A stretch of DNA of 64,000 nt from Amycolatopsis sulphurea (GCF_002564045.1 NZ_PDJK01000002.1:2232001-2296000), one strand, 5' to 3'; counted from the first letter of the stretch, positions 7,510 through 15,156 are shown. The notes: generated by a model from the letters alone, not told the origin. A program made the numbers and translations.

Positions 7510-8343
7510 ATGGCTTTCGACATCGACACCCAGCGGCAGATGGCCTTCAACGAGCGCAACTGGGACGCGCGAACCCAGATTCATGCTCGGAGCGATTTCT
7601 ACGCTCTCGGCAGGCGTGACCCGCTGGACTGGATCCTGCCGTTCGAGTGGGACGCCCTTAGCGATCTCGCGGGTAAGGATGTCGTCCATCTGCAGTGCCA
7701 CCTTGGTGTGGAGACGATGGCTCTGGCCAAGGCCGGCGCCCGCACCGTCGGCCTGGACTTCTCGGCACGGTCGGTCGAGCAGGCCGATATCACCGCACGC
7801 AACGAGAAGGTCGAGACCTCCTACGTCCGGGCCGACGTCTATGACGCGGTCGACGTGCTCGGCGGCGCCCGCTTCGACATCGTCTACACCGGCAAGGGCT
7901 CGCTGTGTTATCTGCCTGACCTCACCCGCTGGGCACAGGTCGTGGCAGGCCTGCTGCGGCCTGGAGGTTTCGTGTACGTCGTCGAATTTCACCCCCTGCT
8001 GAACGCGTTCGGGCCGACTGTCCGCCCGGGCGATCCGGTGGACTTGACTGTCCGCCACGATTATCTGGGAGGTCGCGGCGCCGTCGAGCGCGACAGCAGC
8101 CGTACCTACACCGATGGCCCCCCGCTTGAGGGCGACACCGTGCACTATGAGTGGCCCCACGGCCTGGGCGAGGTGGTGACCGCGCTCGCACTGGCCGGAC
8201 TGAAGATCGATCACTTGATCGAGCCGGACGTTCTGCCGTTTCAGCGATGGCCGTGGATGGTCCAGACTGACTACGGGTGGTGGCGAGGAAGCGGGGATGC
8301 GCCTCGCGTGCCGACGTTGTACGCGCTCAAGGCAAACGCCTAA
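7510..8343 (+). CDS. Class I SAM-dependent methyltransferase
   Basis: 277 residues from the ATG at 7510, which begins MAFDIDTQRQMAFNERNWD. The SAM-binding motif I is degenerate but recognisable (VVHLQCHLGVETMALAKAGARTVGLDFSARSV, near residues 60-90), followed by a motif II region with FDIVYTGKGSLCYLPDL and a motif III region LLRPGGFVYVVEFHPLL. This Met/Glu-His variant occurs in many bacterial methyltransferases of unknown substrate. The C-terminal half has a Trp-rich cap. It stands alone, between the IS982 remnant and the element's left end, so the context does not reveal a substrate. Confidence 0.85.
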   Translation: MAFDIDTQRQMAFNERNWDARTQIHARSDFYALGRRDPLDWILPFEWDALSDLAGKDVVHLQCHLGVETMALAKAGARTVGLDFSARSVEQADITARNEKVETSYVRADVYDAVDVLGGARFDIVYTGKGSLCYLPDLTRWAQVVAGLLRPGGFVYVVEFHPLLNAFGPTVRPGDPVDLTVRHDYLGGRGAVERDSSRTYTDGPPLEGDTVHYEWPHGLGEVVTALALAGLKIDHLIEPDVLPFQRWPWMVQTDYGWWRGSGDAPRVPTLYALKANA

Positions 8344-8400
8344 GAGCCTGCTGGCGAATGGTGTGGCCGGGATGTGAGCGTGGCGTGAGGGCATGAGGCG

Positions 8401-8449
8401 GGGCTTCTGGTAGATCGAGAAGTACCACCAACTTGATCACCAGAAGCCC
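8401..8449. repeat. Inverted repeat, possible IS end or stem-loop
   Basis: GGGCTTCTGGT (8401-8411) is exactly repeated in inverse at 8439-8449, separated by 27 bp. It could be a mobile-element relic or the terminator of the upstream methyltransferase gene; no transposase is recognisable beside it. Confidence 0.45.
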
Positions 8450-8576
8450 GGGATGTCTGTCTACCGTGTCGAGGCCGCGCAGGCCAGCACGCCGTCCAGA
8501 GCGACTGGGAGACCACCAATGTGACCGTGCCGGAGCCACGAACCGACCCCCGGCGCCCGGCCCCGAAACGCCAAAA

Positions 8577-8604
8577 GGGCCGCCTCCCAAAAGGGAGGCG
8601 GCCC
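8577..8604 (-). terminator. Probable orphaned tRNA-Ala terminator
   Basis: Perfect 12-bp stem GGGCCGCCTCCC with an AAAA/TTTT loop. On the minus strand it is followed directly by TTTT, giving a classic intrinsic terminator for leftward transcription. No leftward gene now precedes it inside the element. If the element is removed at the 8-bp repeat, tRNA-Ala ends about 75 bp upstream of this hairpin, so I infer it was the tRNA's own terminator. Confidence 0.75.
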
Positions 8605-8677
8605 CGTGGCTACCAACGGTGTCCAAGTCCTACTACGTGGCGTTGTTTCGGCGCCGTGTTCTAGTAAGACCCCTAAC

Positions 8678-8685
8678 GTGGACCT
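8678..8685. other. Left attachment site core (attL)
   Basis: GTGGACCT, identical to 25638-25645. It overlaps a 9-bp direct repeat CCTAACGTG at 8672-8680 and 8683-8691. Sequence to the left is taken as chromosomal and to the right as element DNA. A serine integrase needs only a 2-bp crossover, so the exact cut point within the core is unknown. Confidence 0.6.
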
Positions 8686-8785
8686 AACGTGTCAGCATAA
8701 GAACCGGGAAGTGCTGGTCGAGGGGCCTGAGATCACGATCCGCCCGGTGGGCACCCGTCGTCTGGTGGCGGGTGGTTCGCAATGA
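8678..8785 (+). other. Open frame that would become the integrase C-terminus after excision
   Basis: From the GTG at 8678 there are 35 sense codons (VDLTCQHKNREVLVEG, then PEITIRPVGTRRLVAGGSQ) and a TGA at 8783-8785 overlapping the ATG of the next gene. The repeat at 25638 is in frame with the integrase, and joining the two ends at the repeat gives an uninterrupted integrase of about 566 residues with this tail. In the integrated state it has no clear ribosome binding site and is probably silent or only weakly expressed. Confidence 0.6.
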
Positions 8786-8970
8786 GCCGCGACACGCTGA
8801 TCACTGGGCTAACGCCGGTCCAGGCCGATGGGCTGGCCTGCGCGACGTGCGGAGCGGACTACATGCGCGTCCCGGTTCCGCATGTGCCGGTGGGCCGGTC
8901 GGTGACCGGCTCGCAGGTGTTCGCCTGCGTCGGCCGCCTGGCCGGCGCGGCGGGAGGTGTGCTGCGGTGA
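8782..8970 (+). CDS. Small CxxC protein, first gene of the element
   Basis: 62 residues: MSRDTLITGLTPVQADGLAC, then ATCGADYMRVPVPHVPVGRS and TGSQVFACVGRL. The CATC pair and a later Cys could bind a metal, although a full zinc-finger set is not evident. Similar short proteins with the VPVGRSVTGSQVFAC motif occur in actinobacterial integrative elements, but no function is known. The ATG overlaps the stop of the frame from 8678 (ATGA) and the stop overlaps the next start (GTGA), so it sits in a tightly coupled operon that would begin with the integrase when the element is circular. Confidence 0.65.
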   Translation: MSRDTLITGLTPVQADGLACATCGADYMRVPVPHVPVGRSVTGSQVFACVGRLAGAAGGVLR

Positions 8971-9749
8971 GCGCCCCGGCAACCCCGGCTCAACGTGACC
9001 TCGCGTTGTGGGTGCAGTGCGTCTGCACGGCCCTGGTCGCGCTCGGCGCGGCGTACGCCTCTTACCGGCACGGTCGCGAGTTCGCGTTGCGGTTCGGTGC
9101 CGATGAGGCGACGGCGGCGATCTGGCCGTTGATCGTGGACGGGATCCTGACGACGGCCACGGTCGAGTTATGGAAGACGACCGACTCCGGCCGCCGTGCC
9201 GGTGGCCGGTGGGCGGCGTGGGTGTCCTTCGTGTTCGGGATCTGCCTCTCGCTCTGCGCGAACGTAGCGGCGGCCCCGGAGTTGAGCGTGTTCGCGGTGG
9301 CGGTGGCGGCGTGCCCGCCGCTGGCGCTGCTGCTTGCGGTCGAGTTGCTCAACCGAGCGCTCAAGCGGCACCGCGCCGAGACCTCGAACGGGACCGGCAC
9401 CGAGACCGCCGAGACGGGCGAGACCGGCGACGAGACGGCCCCGGTGGTGCGTCTCGCGGTGGTCTCGGACGAGGCTCGCCCGGTCGAGCCGACCGCCGAA
9501 CAGCGGATGTGGGTCTACTACGTGACCGAGCGGGCCAAGGGGCGCACGCCGACCGGTGCGGAGCTGGACCGGATCGCGGGCACGAACAACTACGGCCGAA
9601 AGGTACTGCGACAGTGGCGACAGGCCGGGCACCCGCCGCCCGCCACCGGCGGCTCGTGCAGCCGTGGCGAACGACCGGCGCGGCGGGAATCGGCCTACGC
9701 CTCGTCGGCGGTCATCGTTGGCGGTCAGCCCCCGCGTGTGGATGCGTAG
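8967..9749 (+). CDS. DUF2637-domain membrane protein (spread/transfer type)
   Basis: 260 residues from the GTG at 8967. About four membrane segments lie in the first 130 residues: residues 12-30, then SYRHGREFALRFGADEATAAIWPLIVDG, a motif typical of DUF2637, and two more hydrophobic stretches. The C-terminal half is soluble with Thr/Glu-rich repeats (TETAETGETGDET) and a small helical motif, QRMWVYYVTERAKGRTPTGAELDRIAG, that resembles a winged-helix end. DUF2637 proteins are associated with plasmid spread genes in streptomycetes, so a role in intermycelial transfer is inferred. Start and stop coupling link it to the preceding gene. Confidence 0.82.
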   Translation: MSAPATPAQRDLALWVQCVCTALVALGAAYASYRHGREFALRFGADEATAAIWPLIVDGILTTATVELWKTTDSGRRAGGRWAAWVSFVFGICLSLCANVAAAPELSVFAVAVAACPPLALLLAVELLNRALKRHRAETSNGTGTETAETGETGDETAPVVRLAVVSDEARPVEPTAEQRMWVYYVTERAKGRTPTGAELDRIAGTNNYGRKVLRQWRQAGHPPPATGGSCSRGERPARRESAYASSAVIVGGQPPRVDA

Positions 9750-9800
9750 GCCTCGGTGCCGTCGTGACACGCGCTCGTAGGCGACAACTACGCTCAGCAG

Positions 9801-10691
9801 GTGACCATTAGCGAGCCGGACCCGCGCAGGCTCGCCCTCGCCGTGCCCTCACCGCTGGTCGAACTGCGCGACGACCGTTTGACGCCGGACGGGATCAGGC
9901 TCTACCTCAAGCGGGACGACCTCATTCACCCCGAGATTCCTGGCAACAAGTGGCGCAAGCTCAAGTACAACTTGGCGGTGGCACGGGCTCAGGGCCACTC
10001 TCGGCTCTTGACCTTCGGTGGTGCGTACTCCAACCACATCCGGGCTGTAGCCGCCGCCGGTCATTTCTACGATTTCGAGACGATCGGCGTGGTGCGGGGT
10101 GAGGAGCACCAGCCGCTGAACGGCTCGTTGGCGTACGCCGTCAGCCGTGGCATGCGGCTGACCTACCTGGACCGCGCAACTTATCGACGCAAGGCTGAAC
10201 GGGAGGTGCTGGCGAAGCTCACGGACCAGTTCGGTCCCTGTTACGTCGTCCCCGAGGGTGGCAGCAACGGGCCGGGCGTACGTGGATGTGCCGAGCTACC
10301 GGGTGAGATCGAAACGGAGTTCGACGTCATCTGCTGTGCGTGTGGTACCGGCACCACCTTGGCCGGGATCGCGGCTGGCCTGACAGGCCGCAGGCGCGCA
10401 CTCGGCTTCGCCGTGCTCAAGGGTGGGCGGTTCCTCGATGATGAGGTGCGGCGGCTTCAGCGCGAAGCTTTCGGCCGCGAGACCGACAATTGGGCTATCG
10501 ACTACGACTGCCATTTCGGCGGGTACGCGAAGCGGACACCGGAGCTGGACGCGTTCATTGCGGGCTTCGAGTCACGACAGGGCATCACGCTCGACTGGGT
10601 GTACGAGGCCAAGATGATGTATGGCCTGTTCGACCGCATCGTCTCCGGCGCGTTCGCGCCCGGCACCACCATCGCAGCAGTGCTGAGCTGA
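9801..10691 (+). CDS. PLP-dependent ACC deaminase/D-cysteine desulfhydrase family enzyme
   Basis: 296 residues, fold-type II PLP enzyme. The Schiff-base Lys is in IPGNKWRKLKYN (K50); the substrate loop is GGAYSNH (73-79); phosphate binding is CGTGTTLAG (181-189); PEGGSN lies at 151-156. Near the C-terminus VYEAKMMYG keeps the Tyr-Glu pair that in characterised ACC deaminases distinguishes them from D-cysteine desulfhydrases, but the enzyme is shorter and divergent, so the substrate remains open: ACC (ethylene precursor; giving 2-oxobutyrate and ammonia) or D-cysteine. It looks like cargo of the element. The GTG start has only a weak ribosome site. It is convergent with the next gene, 4 bp apart. 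Confidence 0.82.
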   Translation: MTISEPDPRRLALAVPSPLVELRDDRLTPDGIRLYLKRDDLIHPEIPGNKWRKLKYNLAVARAQGHSRLLTFGGAYSNHIRAVAAAGHFYDFETIGVVRGEEHQPLNGSLAYAVSRGMRLTYLDRATYRRKAEREVLAKLTDQFGPCYVVPEGGSNGPGVRGCAELPGEIETEFDVICCACGTGTTLAGIAAGLTGRRRALGFAVLKGGRFLDDEVRRLQREAFGRETDNWAIDYDCHFGGYAKRTPELDAFIAGFESRQGITLDWVYEAKMMYGLFDRIVSGAFAPGTTIAAVLS

Positions 10692-10695
10692 CAGC

Positions 10696-11712
10696 TCAGG
10701 CCTTGTGGTAGGCCCGCTGAGTCGTTTTCGAGATGCCCGCCTCGCACCAGGTCAGGCACCACTCGCCGCTGTTGATCGTGAAGTCGCGGCCGAAGCCCAG
10801 CCACATGCCACTCATGCGGCGGCCGGCTGGGTCGACCACCATCTGCACCGTGCCGTGATAGGTCGCACCCTTGTAGTAGCCGGTAGGCGAGGTCTGTTCC
10901 CGCCAGGTACCGGTGGCCACCGACTTGTCCACGACCAACTCCAGCCGCAGCCGCGATCCGAGCCTGTGCGGCAAGCCCTGCCCGATGAGCCGCGTACCCT
11001 GCTGGCGGAGCACGACGTAGTGCTCACCGGCAAACGTCTTGCCCCGGCCGGTACTGGGAAAGACGTAACGGCTGTGCCAGATGCCGGAGAAGTCGTCGGA
11101 GGGGCGAGCGGCCAGCCTTTCGGCGTCGGTTTCGGCGTCGTCGGCGAGGGCCGGGCTGGCCGAGGCGAGCGACAGCGCCGCGCTGACCTTGAGTAGCAGC
11201 GACCGGCGGCTGGTGCCGCCTCCCCGAGCCCACGCTGTCGCCATCTGCGCCAGTTCATGCACGTCGACGTGGTCGAGCTGGGCCACGAAATCACGCATCA
11301 CGTGGCCGTCCGCCGCTCCCTCCAGCACGGCCAGTTGCTGGTGCTGGCGGTGAGCAGTGTCGGACGGACGGAAGTCGGCACCGTCGCTGACAAGATCCGC
11401 CACGCGACACTCGTACAGTTCGGCCAGCTTCCCCAGGACCTCTAGGGACGGAGCGTGGCCGGTGTCGGCGGGCCACAGCTCCCAGTATGAGAAGTTCTTG
11501 AATGTCTTGGGATCGGCAGGCCAGCGGGCGTTCCATTGCTCTGCGGCCTCCCGCTGACTCCACCCCCGAGCCAGTCGTAAAGCCGTCCGCATGTTGATGT
11601 GGTAACGCTCGGCGAAGACAAAAGCGATCTCAACCCACGTCTTGGCCACGGCCCGCAGTTCGGCCGATAATTGTCGTTGTTCCTGGCGAACGCTCCGCAT
11701 CGGAGTGGCCAT
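10696..11712 (-). CDS. XRE-type HTH regulator with Tat-like segment and C-terminal beta-rich domain
   Basis: 338 residues from the ATG at 11712, preceded by GGGGGAGGG. An HTH at about 40-110 ([18 protein letters not shown], then [11 protein letters not shown] and a [19 protein letters not shown] end) suggests DNA binding. At about 170-190 there is a twin-arginine-like stretch ([20 protein letters not shown]). Residues 215-338 form a Gly/aromatic beta-rich domain with [29 protein letters not shown] and [10 protein letters not shown]. This could be an exported or membrane-tethered sensor, or simply a folded ligand domain. It faces left from a 448-bp gap and is probably a regulator of the element. 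The ligand is unknown. Confidence 0.72.
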   Translation of the reverse strand: MATPMRSVRQEQRQLSAELRAVAKTWVEIAFVFAERYHINMRTALRLARGWSQREAAEQWNARWPADPKTFKNFSYWELWPADTGHAPSLEVLGKLAELYECRVADLVSDGADFRPSDTAHRQHQQLAVLEGAADGHVMRDFVAQLDHVDVHELAQMATAWARGGGTSRRSLLLKVSAALSLASASPALADDAETDAERLAARPSDDFSGIWHSRYVFPSTGRGKTFAGEHYVVLRQQGTRLIGQGLPHRLGSRLRLELVVDKSVATGTWREQTSPTGYYKGATYHGTVQMVVDPAGRRMSGMWLGFGRDFTINSGEWCLTWCEAGISKTTQRAYHKA

Positions 11713-12160
11713 GGCATTCCCTCCCCCGTCGCCAATGAGTCGCGCGGACGATACCCGCTCACCAGTATTCCACAATCCCTCCCCGCTGAACAGGGAACTC
11801 TTGTTCCTCAAGATCACGGTCGGGCGGGGTGGTTTGAGACGCTGACCTGCGGTTTCGTAGTCGACAGGCATCCGGCGCCGGGTAGATCTGGTTAACCCAC
11901 CAACGGCAGGTCGTCCTCCTTGGCACTCCGAAGCTCGCCGCCGTCCCCGGAAGCGGGGGTGCTGCCCGTTACGACCGAATCGCCTACACAGGAAGCGAGC
12001 ATTTGATGACTACTCGGTTGTACGAACGCAGGCCCGCTCGGCGCCCGGCCGGTCGGCGGCAGGGCGACAACCGACTTGCTGCGTAGCTCGGACCGAGAAC
12101 ACCGGCAGCCCGGCAGCGTTGCAGTTTCTCATCGCGTTCCGGGCGAGGGGAACGGAAGCC
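11713..12160. other. Non-coding divergent gap inside the element
   Basis: 448 bp between the leftward HTH gene and the rightward gene at 12161. No supported gene. It includes a short CCCCG/CGGGG hairpin near 11955 and must carry promoters for both directions; a clear operator was not found. Confidence 0.5.
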
Positions 12161-12634
12161 GTGATCGTGGCAGAGGGCGTCCATCTCACGTGGGTGCGGT
12201 CGGCACAGGCACCGGTGGATCACGCGGTGACCGATGACGCCATGGCGGCCGGTATGGCCGCCCAGGGCGTGTACCTGGGCTTGTGCGGTGTTCGGTTCTT
12301 CTCGGCGCCGATGACGGCGGGTCCGGGGTCGGTGTGTGTGGGGTGCCGCCGGTTCGTGGTGGCGCGGGCGTCGTTGCGGTCGGTGGAGCAGCGGATGTGT
12401 GGGCCGCGTCATCGTCGGCGTGGCTTGTCGCGCGTGTTTGCTCGCCTGCTGGCGGGCGTGCACGCGTCTGAGTCTCCGGCCGTTCCCGGGCCGCGTTCGG
12501 CAGTTGCCTCCGCCGACGCGACGCCCCCCGCCGGGGCGGCCGGACCAAGCTCACGGCGGGACCGGGCTGACGGCGGTGCCCGGTCTCGCCGTGTCCCACC
12601 CGAGTCGGCCCCGACCGGGAGTGAGGACCGGTGA
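12161..12634 (+). CDS. Element-encoded Cys-motif protein of unknown function
   Basis: 157 residues from a GTG at 12161, which follows AGGGGAACGGAA. The conserved-looking core is residues 20-75: an Asp/His start (PVDHAVTDDAMAAGMAAQ), then CGVRFFSAPM, then CVGCRRFVV, a Cys-x(n)-Cys-x2-Cys arrangement that could hold zinc. The rest is Arg/Pro/Ala-rich and probably disordered. Its stop overlaps the GTG of the primase-polymerase-like gene (GTGA), so the two are translationally coupled and may act together in element replication. No family name is recognised. Confidence 0.6.
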   Translation: MIVAEGVHLTWVRSAQAPVDHAVTDDAMAAGMAAQGVYLGLCGVRFFSAPMTAGPGSVCVGCRRFVVARASLRSVEQRMCGPRHRRRGLSRVFARLLAGVHASESPAVPGPRSAVASADATPPAGAAGPSSRRDRADGGARSRRVPPESAPTGSEDR

Positions 12635-13317
12635 CGACGACGGGATGTGTCGACGTGACGAACGGAGTGAACAGGTCGGAGCGTGACCGGATGCGCGCGG
12701 CGGCGATCGAATACCCAGCCTACGGGTGGGGCGTGCTGCCGGGGTCGGTGTGGAACGGCCGCCGCTACACACTCGGGCACACCCCGACCCGAGTGGACGG
12801 GCTGGCGCCGGTGATGTTGTCGGGCCAGACGCTGCGGACCGCGCGGGAGGTGTGGTCGTGGTGGTCGGTCGCCCCGTATGCGGCGCTGGCCCGTGCGGGC
12901 GAGGACTTCGACGTGTTGACCGCCCCGGCCGAGTTGGTGACGACCGTGTCAACGGCGCTGGAGCTGCCGGGGTCGGCGGTCCGGGCGTGTCCGGTGATGC
13001 TCGCGCCGGACCGGCGCTCGGCGCAGCTGCTGATCCGGGCGGGGTCGCGGTTGCGGTGGGAACTGCGCCGCGCGAGGCGTGACGCTGCTGCCGGTCGGCG
13101 CACTGGTCGCGTTGCCGCCACCCGGCCGCCCTTGCCTTTGCTGCCGCACCGTCGTGCTCGCCTGCTCGACGTTGCCGAATGCGTACCGACGACGTCTCCC
13201 ACCGCGCCGCCGGAAGCTATTCACGCGCTGCCGATTCCTCGCTATCCCGCAGGCTCCGGCCGGTCCGCACTCGATCCCCGGCCGGCGCAACAAGCCGGAA
13301 CGAGGGCGAGCGGTTGA
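12631..13317 (+). CDS. Primase-polymerase-like protein, probably frameshifted C-terminally
   Basis: 228 residues. The first 150 resemble the N-terminus of the bifunctional DNA primase/polymerase proteins of actinobacterial integrative elements: AAAIEYPAYGWGVLPGS, RRYTLGHTP, EVWSWWSVAPYAALARAGEDFDVL and a following beta-rich part ending LIRAGSRLRWELRRA. Beyond about 13065 this frame becomes Arg/Pro-rich, while the +1 frame reads GVTLLPVGALVALPPPG, which looks like the expected continuation. I infer a single-base frameshift and loss of the C-terminal part. If correct, the element may lack its own primase or depend on the host. Confidence 0.5.
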   Translation: MTTTGCVDVTNGVNRSERDRMRAAAIEYPAYGWGVLPGSVWNGRRYTLGHTPTRVDGLAPVMLSGQTLRTAREVWSWWSVAPYAALARAGEDFDVLTAPAELVTTVSTALELPGSAVRACPVMLAPDRRSAQLLIRAGSRLRWELRRARRDAAAGRRTGRVAATRPPLPLLPHRRARLLDVAECVPTTSPTAPPEAIHALPIPRYPAGSGRSALDPRPAQQAGTRASG

Positions 13318-13342
13318 GCGCAAGCGGCGAGAGGAAGAGGCG

Positions 13343-13519
13343 ATGAACGAGGAGGATGCGAATGCGCGACCGACTGAGGTGGACTTCGCTCAGCTGGCCC
13401 GGCCACGCGCGCCCGGCGAACCAATGACCGACAAGGACTTCGTGGCAGCGAAGCGGGTCGTGGACGCGTACTGGCCCAAGTTCCGCACGCCGCGCACACT
13501 ACCGGAGAAGTGGCAATGA
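13343..13519 (+). CDS. Small acidic/basic element protein, 58 residues
   Basis: An ATG at 13343 follows GAGGAAGAGG and opens 58 codons: MNEEDANARPTEVDFAQLAR, then APGEPMTDKDFVAAKRVVDAY and PKFRTPRTLPEKW. The sequence is well balanced and does not look like a shadow frame. No known domain is visible. The stop overlaps an ATG (ATGA at 13516-13519) that opens another small frame. Confidence 0.55.
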   Translation: MNEEDANARPTEVDFAQLARPRAPGEPMTDKDFVAAKRVVDAYWPKFRTPRTLPEKWQ

Positions 13520-13641
13520 CGGTTCTCGACGAGAGGCCAGCGGCCACTGAAGACGTTTTCTCCATGTCCCCGCTCCCCGCGCCGATCCGGGGGCGCCGAT
13601 GCGGCTCAACGACCTCACAAACAAGACGACGACAAGAATAG
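13516..13641 (+). CDS. Tentative 41-residue coupled ORF
   Basis: The ATG at 13516 overlaps the previous stop (ATGA). The frame reads MTVLDERPAATEDVFSMSPL and then turns Arg/Ser/Thr-rich to a TAG at 13639-13641. Start-stop overlap is typical of coupled actinobacterial genes, but nothing else supports it; it may be the start of a truncated gene. Confidence 0.3.
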   Translation: MTVLDERPAATEDVFSMSPLPAPIRGRRCGSTTSQTRRRQE

Positions 13642-13654
13642 AACGGCCCGACCC

Positions 13655-14446
13655 GTGACCCGACCTTCCGCCCGACCGGCGGTCATCACCATTGCACACG
13701 AACTCCGCCGACTCCGTGAGGAGCGCGGCCTGAGCCTCCGCGCCATCGCCAGGAAGACGAACATCAGCCCGGCCCAGCTGTCGGCTCTCGAAACCGGCCT
13801 CCGTCGGCAGGACGCCACCTTGGTGGGATATCTACTTGGCGTCCTCGGCGCCCCGGTGGCCACGTTGAAGCAACTCATCACGGTCGCAAGCCGTGTCGAC
13901 GAACCCGACTACTTCGATCCAACCGGAGATGATGAAAGCTTGCTACGCTCCGGGTTCGAGCGGTCGTCCACGACGGTGTTCGAATGGTCGCCGACGCTGT
14001 TCCCCAAGGCGCTGCACTCAGCCGAGTACTCCCGCGCCGTTCAGGAATCGGGCCTGCCCAATCCTGACACCAGCACACGGGAACTCGTGCCGGCATCCGC
14101 CCGCGCCTGCGCCGAGAACACGTCCGAGAAGCTGTATGTGTTCCTTCTCGGCGAGGCCGCCACCCGGCCCGACGCCTGCTCCGCAAACGTACTCTGCGAC
14201 CAGATCGAGGAAGTCGCCACCGTGTCGAAACTGCTGCGCATTTCCGTCGGTCTCGTTCCGGCGTCCTTCTGTCCGCCTGGCCTGGTTGAACCGTTCACCT
14301 TGTACGAGGACAAGGCTGGCCCGTTCGCAGTCGCGATACCACACAACCGTGGTGCCGCGTTCCTCACCAATCAAGCGTCCGTGACATACTACGCCACGAC
14401 CGCCAAATGGCTACGAGGCGGCATCGCCGACGCTCCATGGCCCTGA
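13655..14446 (+). CDS. XRE-family HTH regulator with DUF5753-like C-terminal domain
   Basis: 263 residues from a GTG at 13655. The N-terminal HTH (residues 13-70) is canonical: ELRRLREERGLSLRAIARKT, NISPAQLSALETGLRR. The rest matches the DUF5753 pattern: YFDPTGDDESLLRSGFERSS, FEWSPTLFPKALHSAEYSRAV (the usual Q-x-P-G-L-L-x-T-x-E-Y-A region), RISVGLVPASFCPPG and a final TYYATTAKWLRG. Such regulators control development or antibiotic genes and usually pair with a small DUF397 protein. Here the next gene is instead a small membrane protein. Likely an element-borne regulator; the target is unknown. Confidence 0.8.
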   Translation: MTRPSARPAVITIAHELRRLREERGLSLRAIARKTNISPAQLSALETGLRRQDATLVGYLLGVLGAPVATLKQLITVASRVDEPDYFDPTGDDESLLRSGFERSSTTVFEWSPTLFPKALHSAEYSRAVQESGLPNPDTSTRELVPASARACAENTSEKLYVFLLGEAATRPDACSANVLCDQIEEVATVSKLLRISVGLVPASFCPPGLVEPFTLYEDKAGPFAVAIPHNRGAAFLTNQASVTYYATTAKWLRGGIADAPWP

Positions 14447-14509
14447 CCGAACCCCCAACCAAGTGACATCAACTCTTACGCGCTTTCTGCAAGAAGGAAT
14501 CTGATTGCG

Positions 14510-14767
14510 ATGATTGTCAACACTCTTTCTGTCGACCTGTGGGTACTGGCAGGCTTTTACTTCGGCCAAGAAGCGTACGGAAGTCTTCGCGAATCAATGC
14601 CGTGGCAGTGGTTTCAGGGCCGCGTCAAGACGCAGGCCGTCATCACTTCAATAATTACAGGTGCATTGTGGCCCGCAGTACTCGTTTTCGACGCTCTCTG
14701 TCGCATTCCAGGTTTCTTTAGGTGGACGGAGGTGTTCATTACGTGGCGTCGCCCTCGGCGAGGCTGA
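14510..14767 (+). CDS. Small membrane-associated protein
   Basis: 85 residues. The ATG at 14510 is preceded by GAAGGAA. It has a hydrophobic N-terminus (LSVDLWVLAGFYFG), a second hydrophobic helix (AVITSIITGALWPAVLVFDAL, about 44-64) and an aromatic/basic end (FFRWTEVFITWRRPRRG), so probably two membrane-associated segments. The local base composition is lower in GC than its neighbours, suggesting a separate origin. It lies 63 bp after the DUF5753 regulator gene. No family is recognised; a toxin or signalling role is conceivable but unproven. Confidence 0.6.
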   Translation: MIVNTLSVDLWVLAGFYFGQEAYGSLRESMPWQWFQGRVKTQAVITSIITGALWPAVLVFDALCRIPGFFRWTEVFITWRRPRRG

Positions 14768-14828
14768 AGGGGGTTCGATTTGTCGGGAAACATGAATCTG
14801 CCTCGACAACAGAAGGGAACTGGTAGCG

Positions 14829-15086
14829 ATGAGCACGCAGGGGACTTCGGGCGGCCCGCCGGGCAACGAGGATGCACATTCGGACCGTAGTCAACCCTGG
14901 TCGGCGCGAGCGGATCTCGGGGCGGAGTTTGCGGCGGACGCGACCGCTGTACGACGGGCTGTCGATGACGGCACACTCCCGCCCGCGTCGGGTGCACGGC
15001 TGGCGCAGATGCTCGGCGACATCGCCGCCGAACTCGATCAAGCGTCCCCGGAGCCGGAAACAGATCCGGCACCGGGCGTTGAGTAG
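14829..15086 (+). CDS. Small acidic hypothetical protein
   Basis: 85 residues, ATG preceded by GAAGGGA. The first 22 residues are Ser/Gly/Asn-rich and probably disordered. A helical part follows (RADLGAEFAADATAVRRAVD, ARLAQMLGDIAAELDQA), and the tail is acidic (SPEPETDPAPG). No motif identifies it. It lies between the regulator/membrane pair and the promoter of the type VII-like cassette, and its acidity could suit an antitoxin or partner protein; this is speculation. Confidence 0.5.
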   Translation: MSTQGTSGGPPGNEDAHSDRSQPWSARADLGAEFAADATAVRRAVDDGTLPPASGARLAQMLGDIAAELDQASPEPETDPAPGVE

Positions 15087-15156
15087 AATTACGCGTGCGC
15101 GCTGCGCAGATTCACGCAAGTCGGCCACACGCGGCTGTGACGCGTACGCCAGGGCG

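Larger units (their letters stand above)
8344..8677. other. Non-coding stretch left of the integrated element
   Basis: No gene is supported here. It contains an 11-bp perfect inverted repeat (8401-8411 and 8439-8449) and a strong terminator (8577-8604), and it ends at the left attachment repeat at 8678. By the reconstruction proposed here, the part next to 8678 was originally the downstream flank of tRNA-Ala. Confidence 0.6.

Noticed and set aside
8433..8687. Small frames around the left end of the element
   Set aside because: They cross the terminator stem at 8577-8604 and the inverted repeat; not plausible coding DNA apart from the integrase tail frame starting at 8678.
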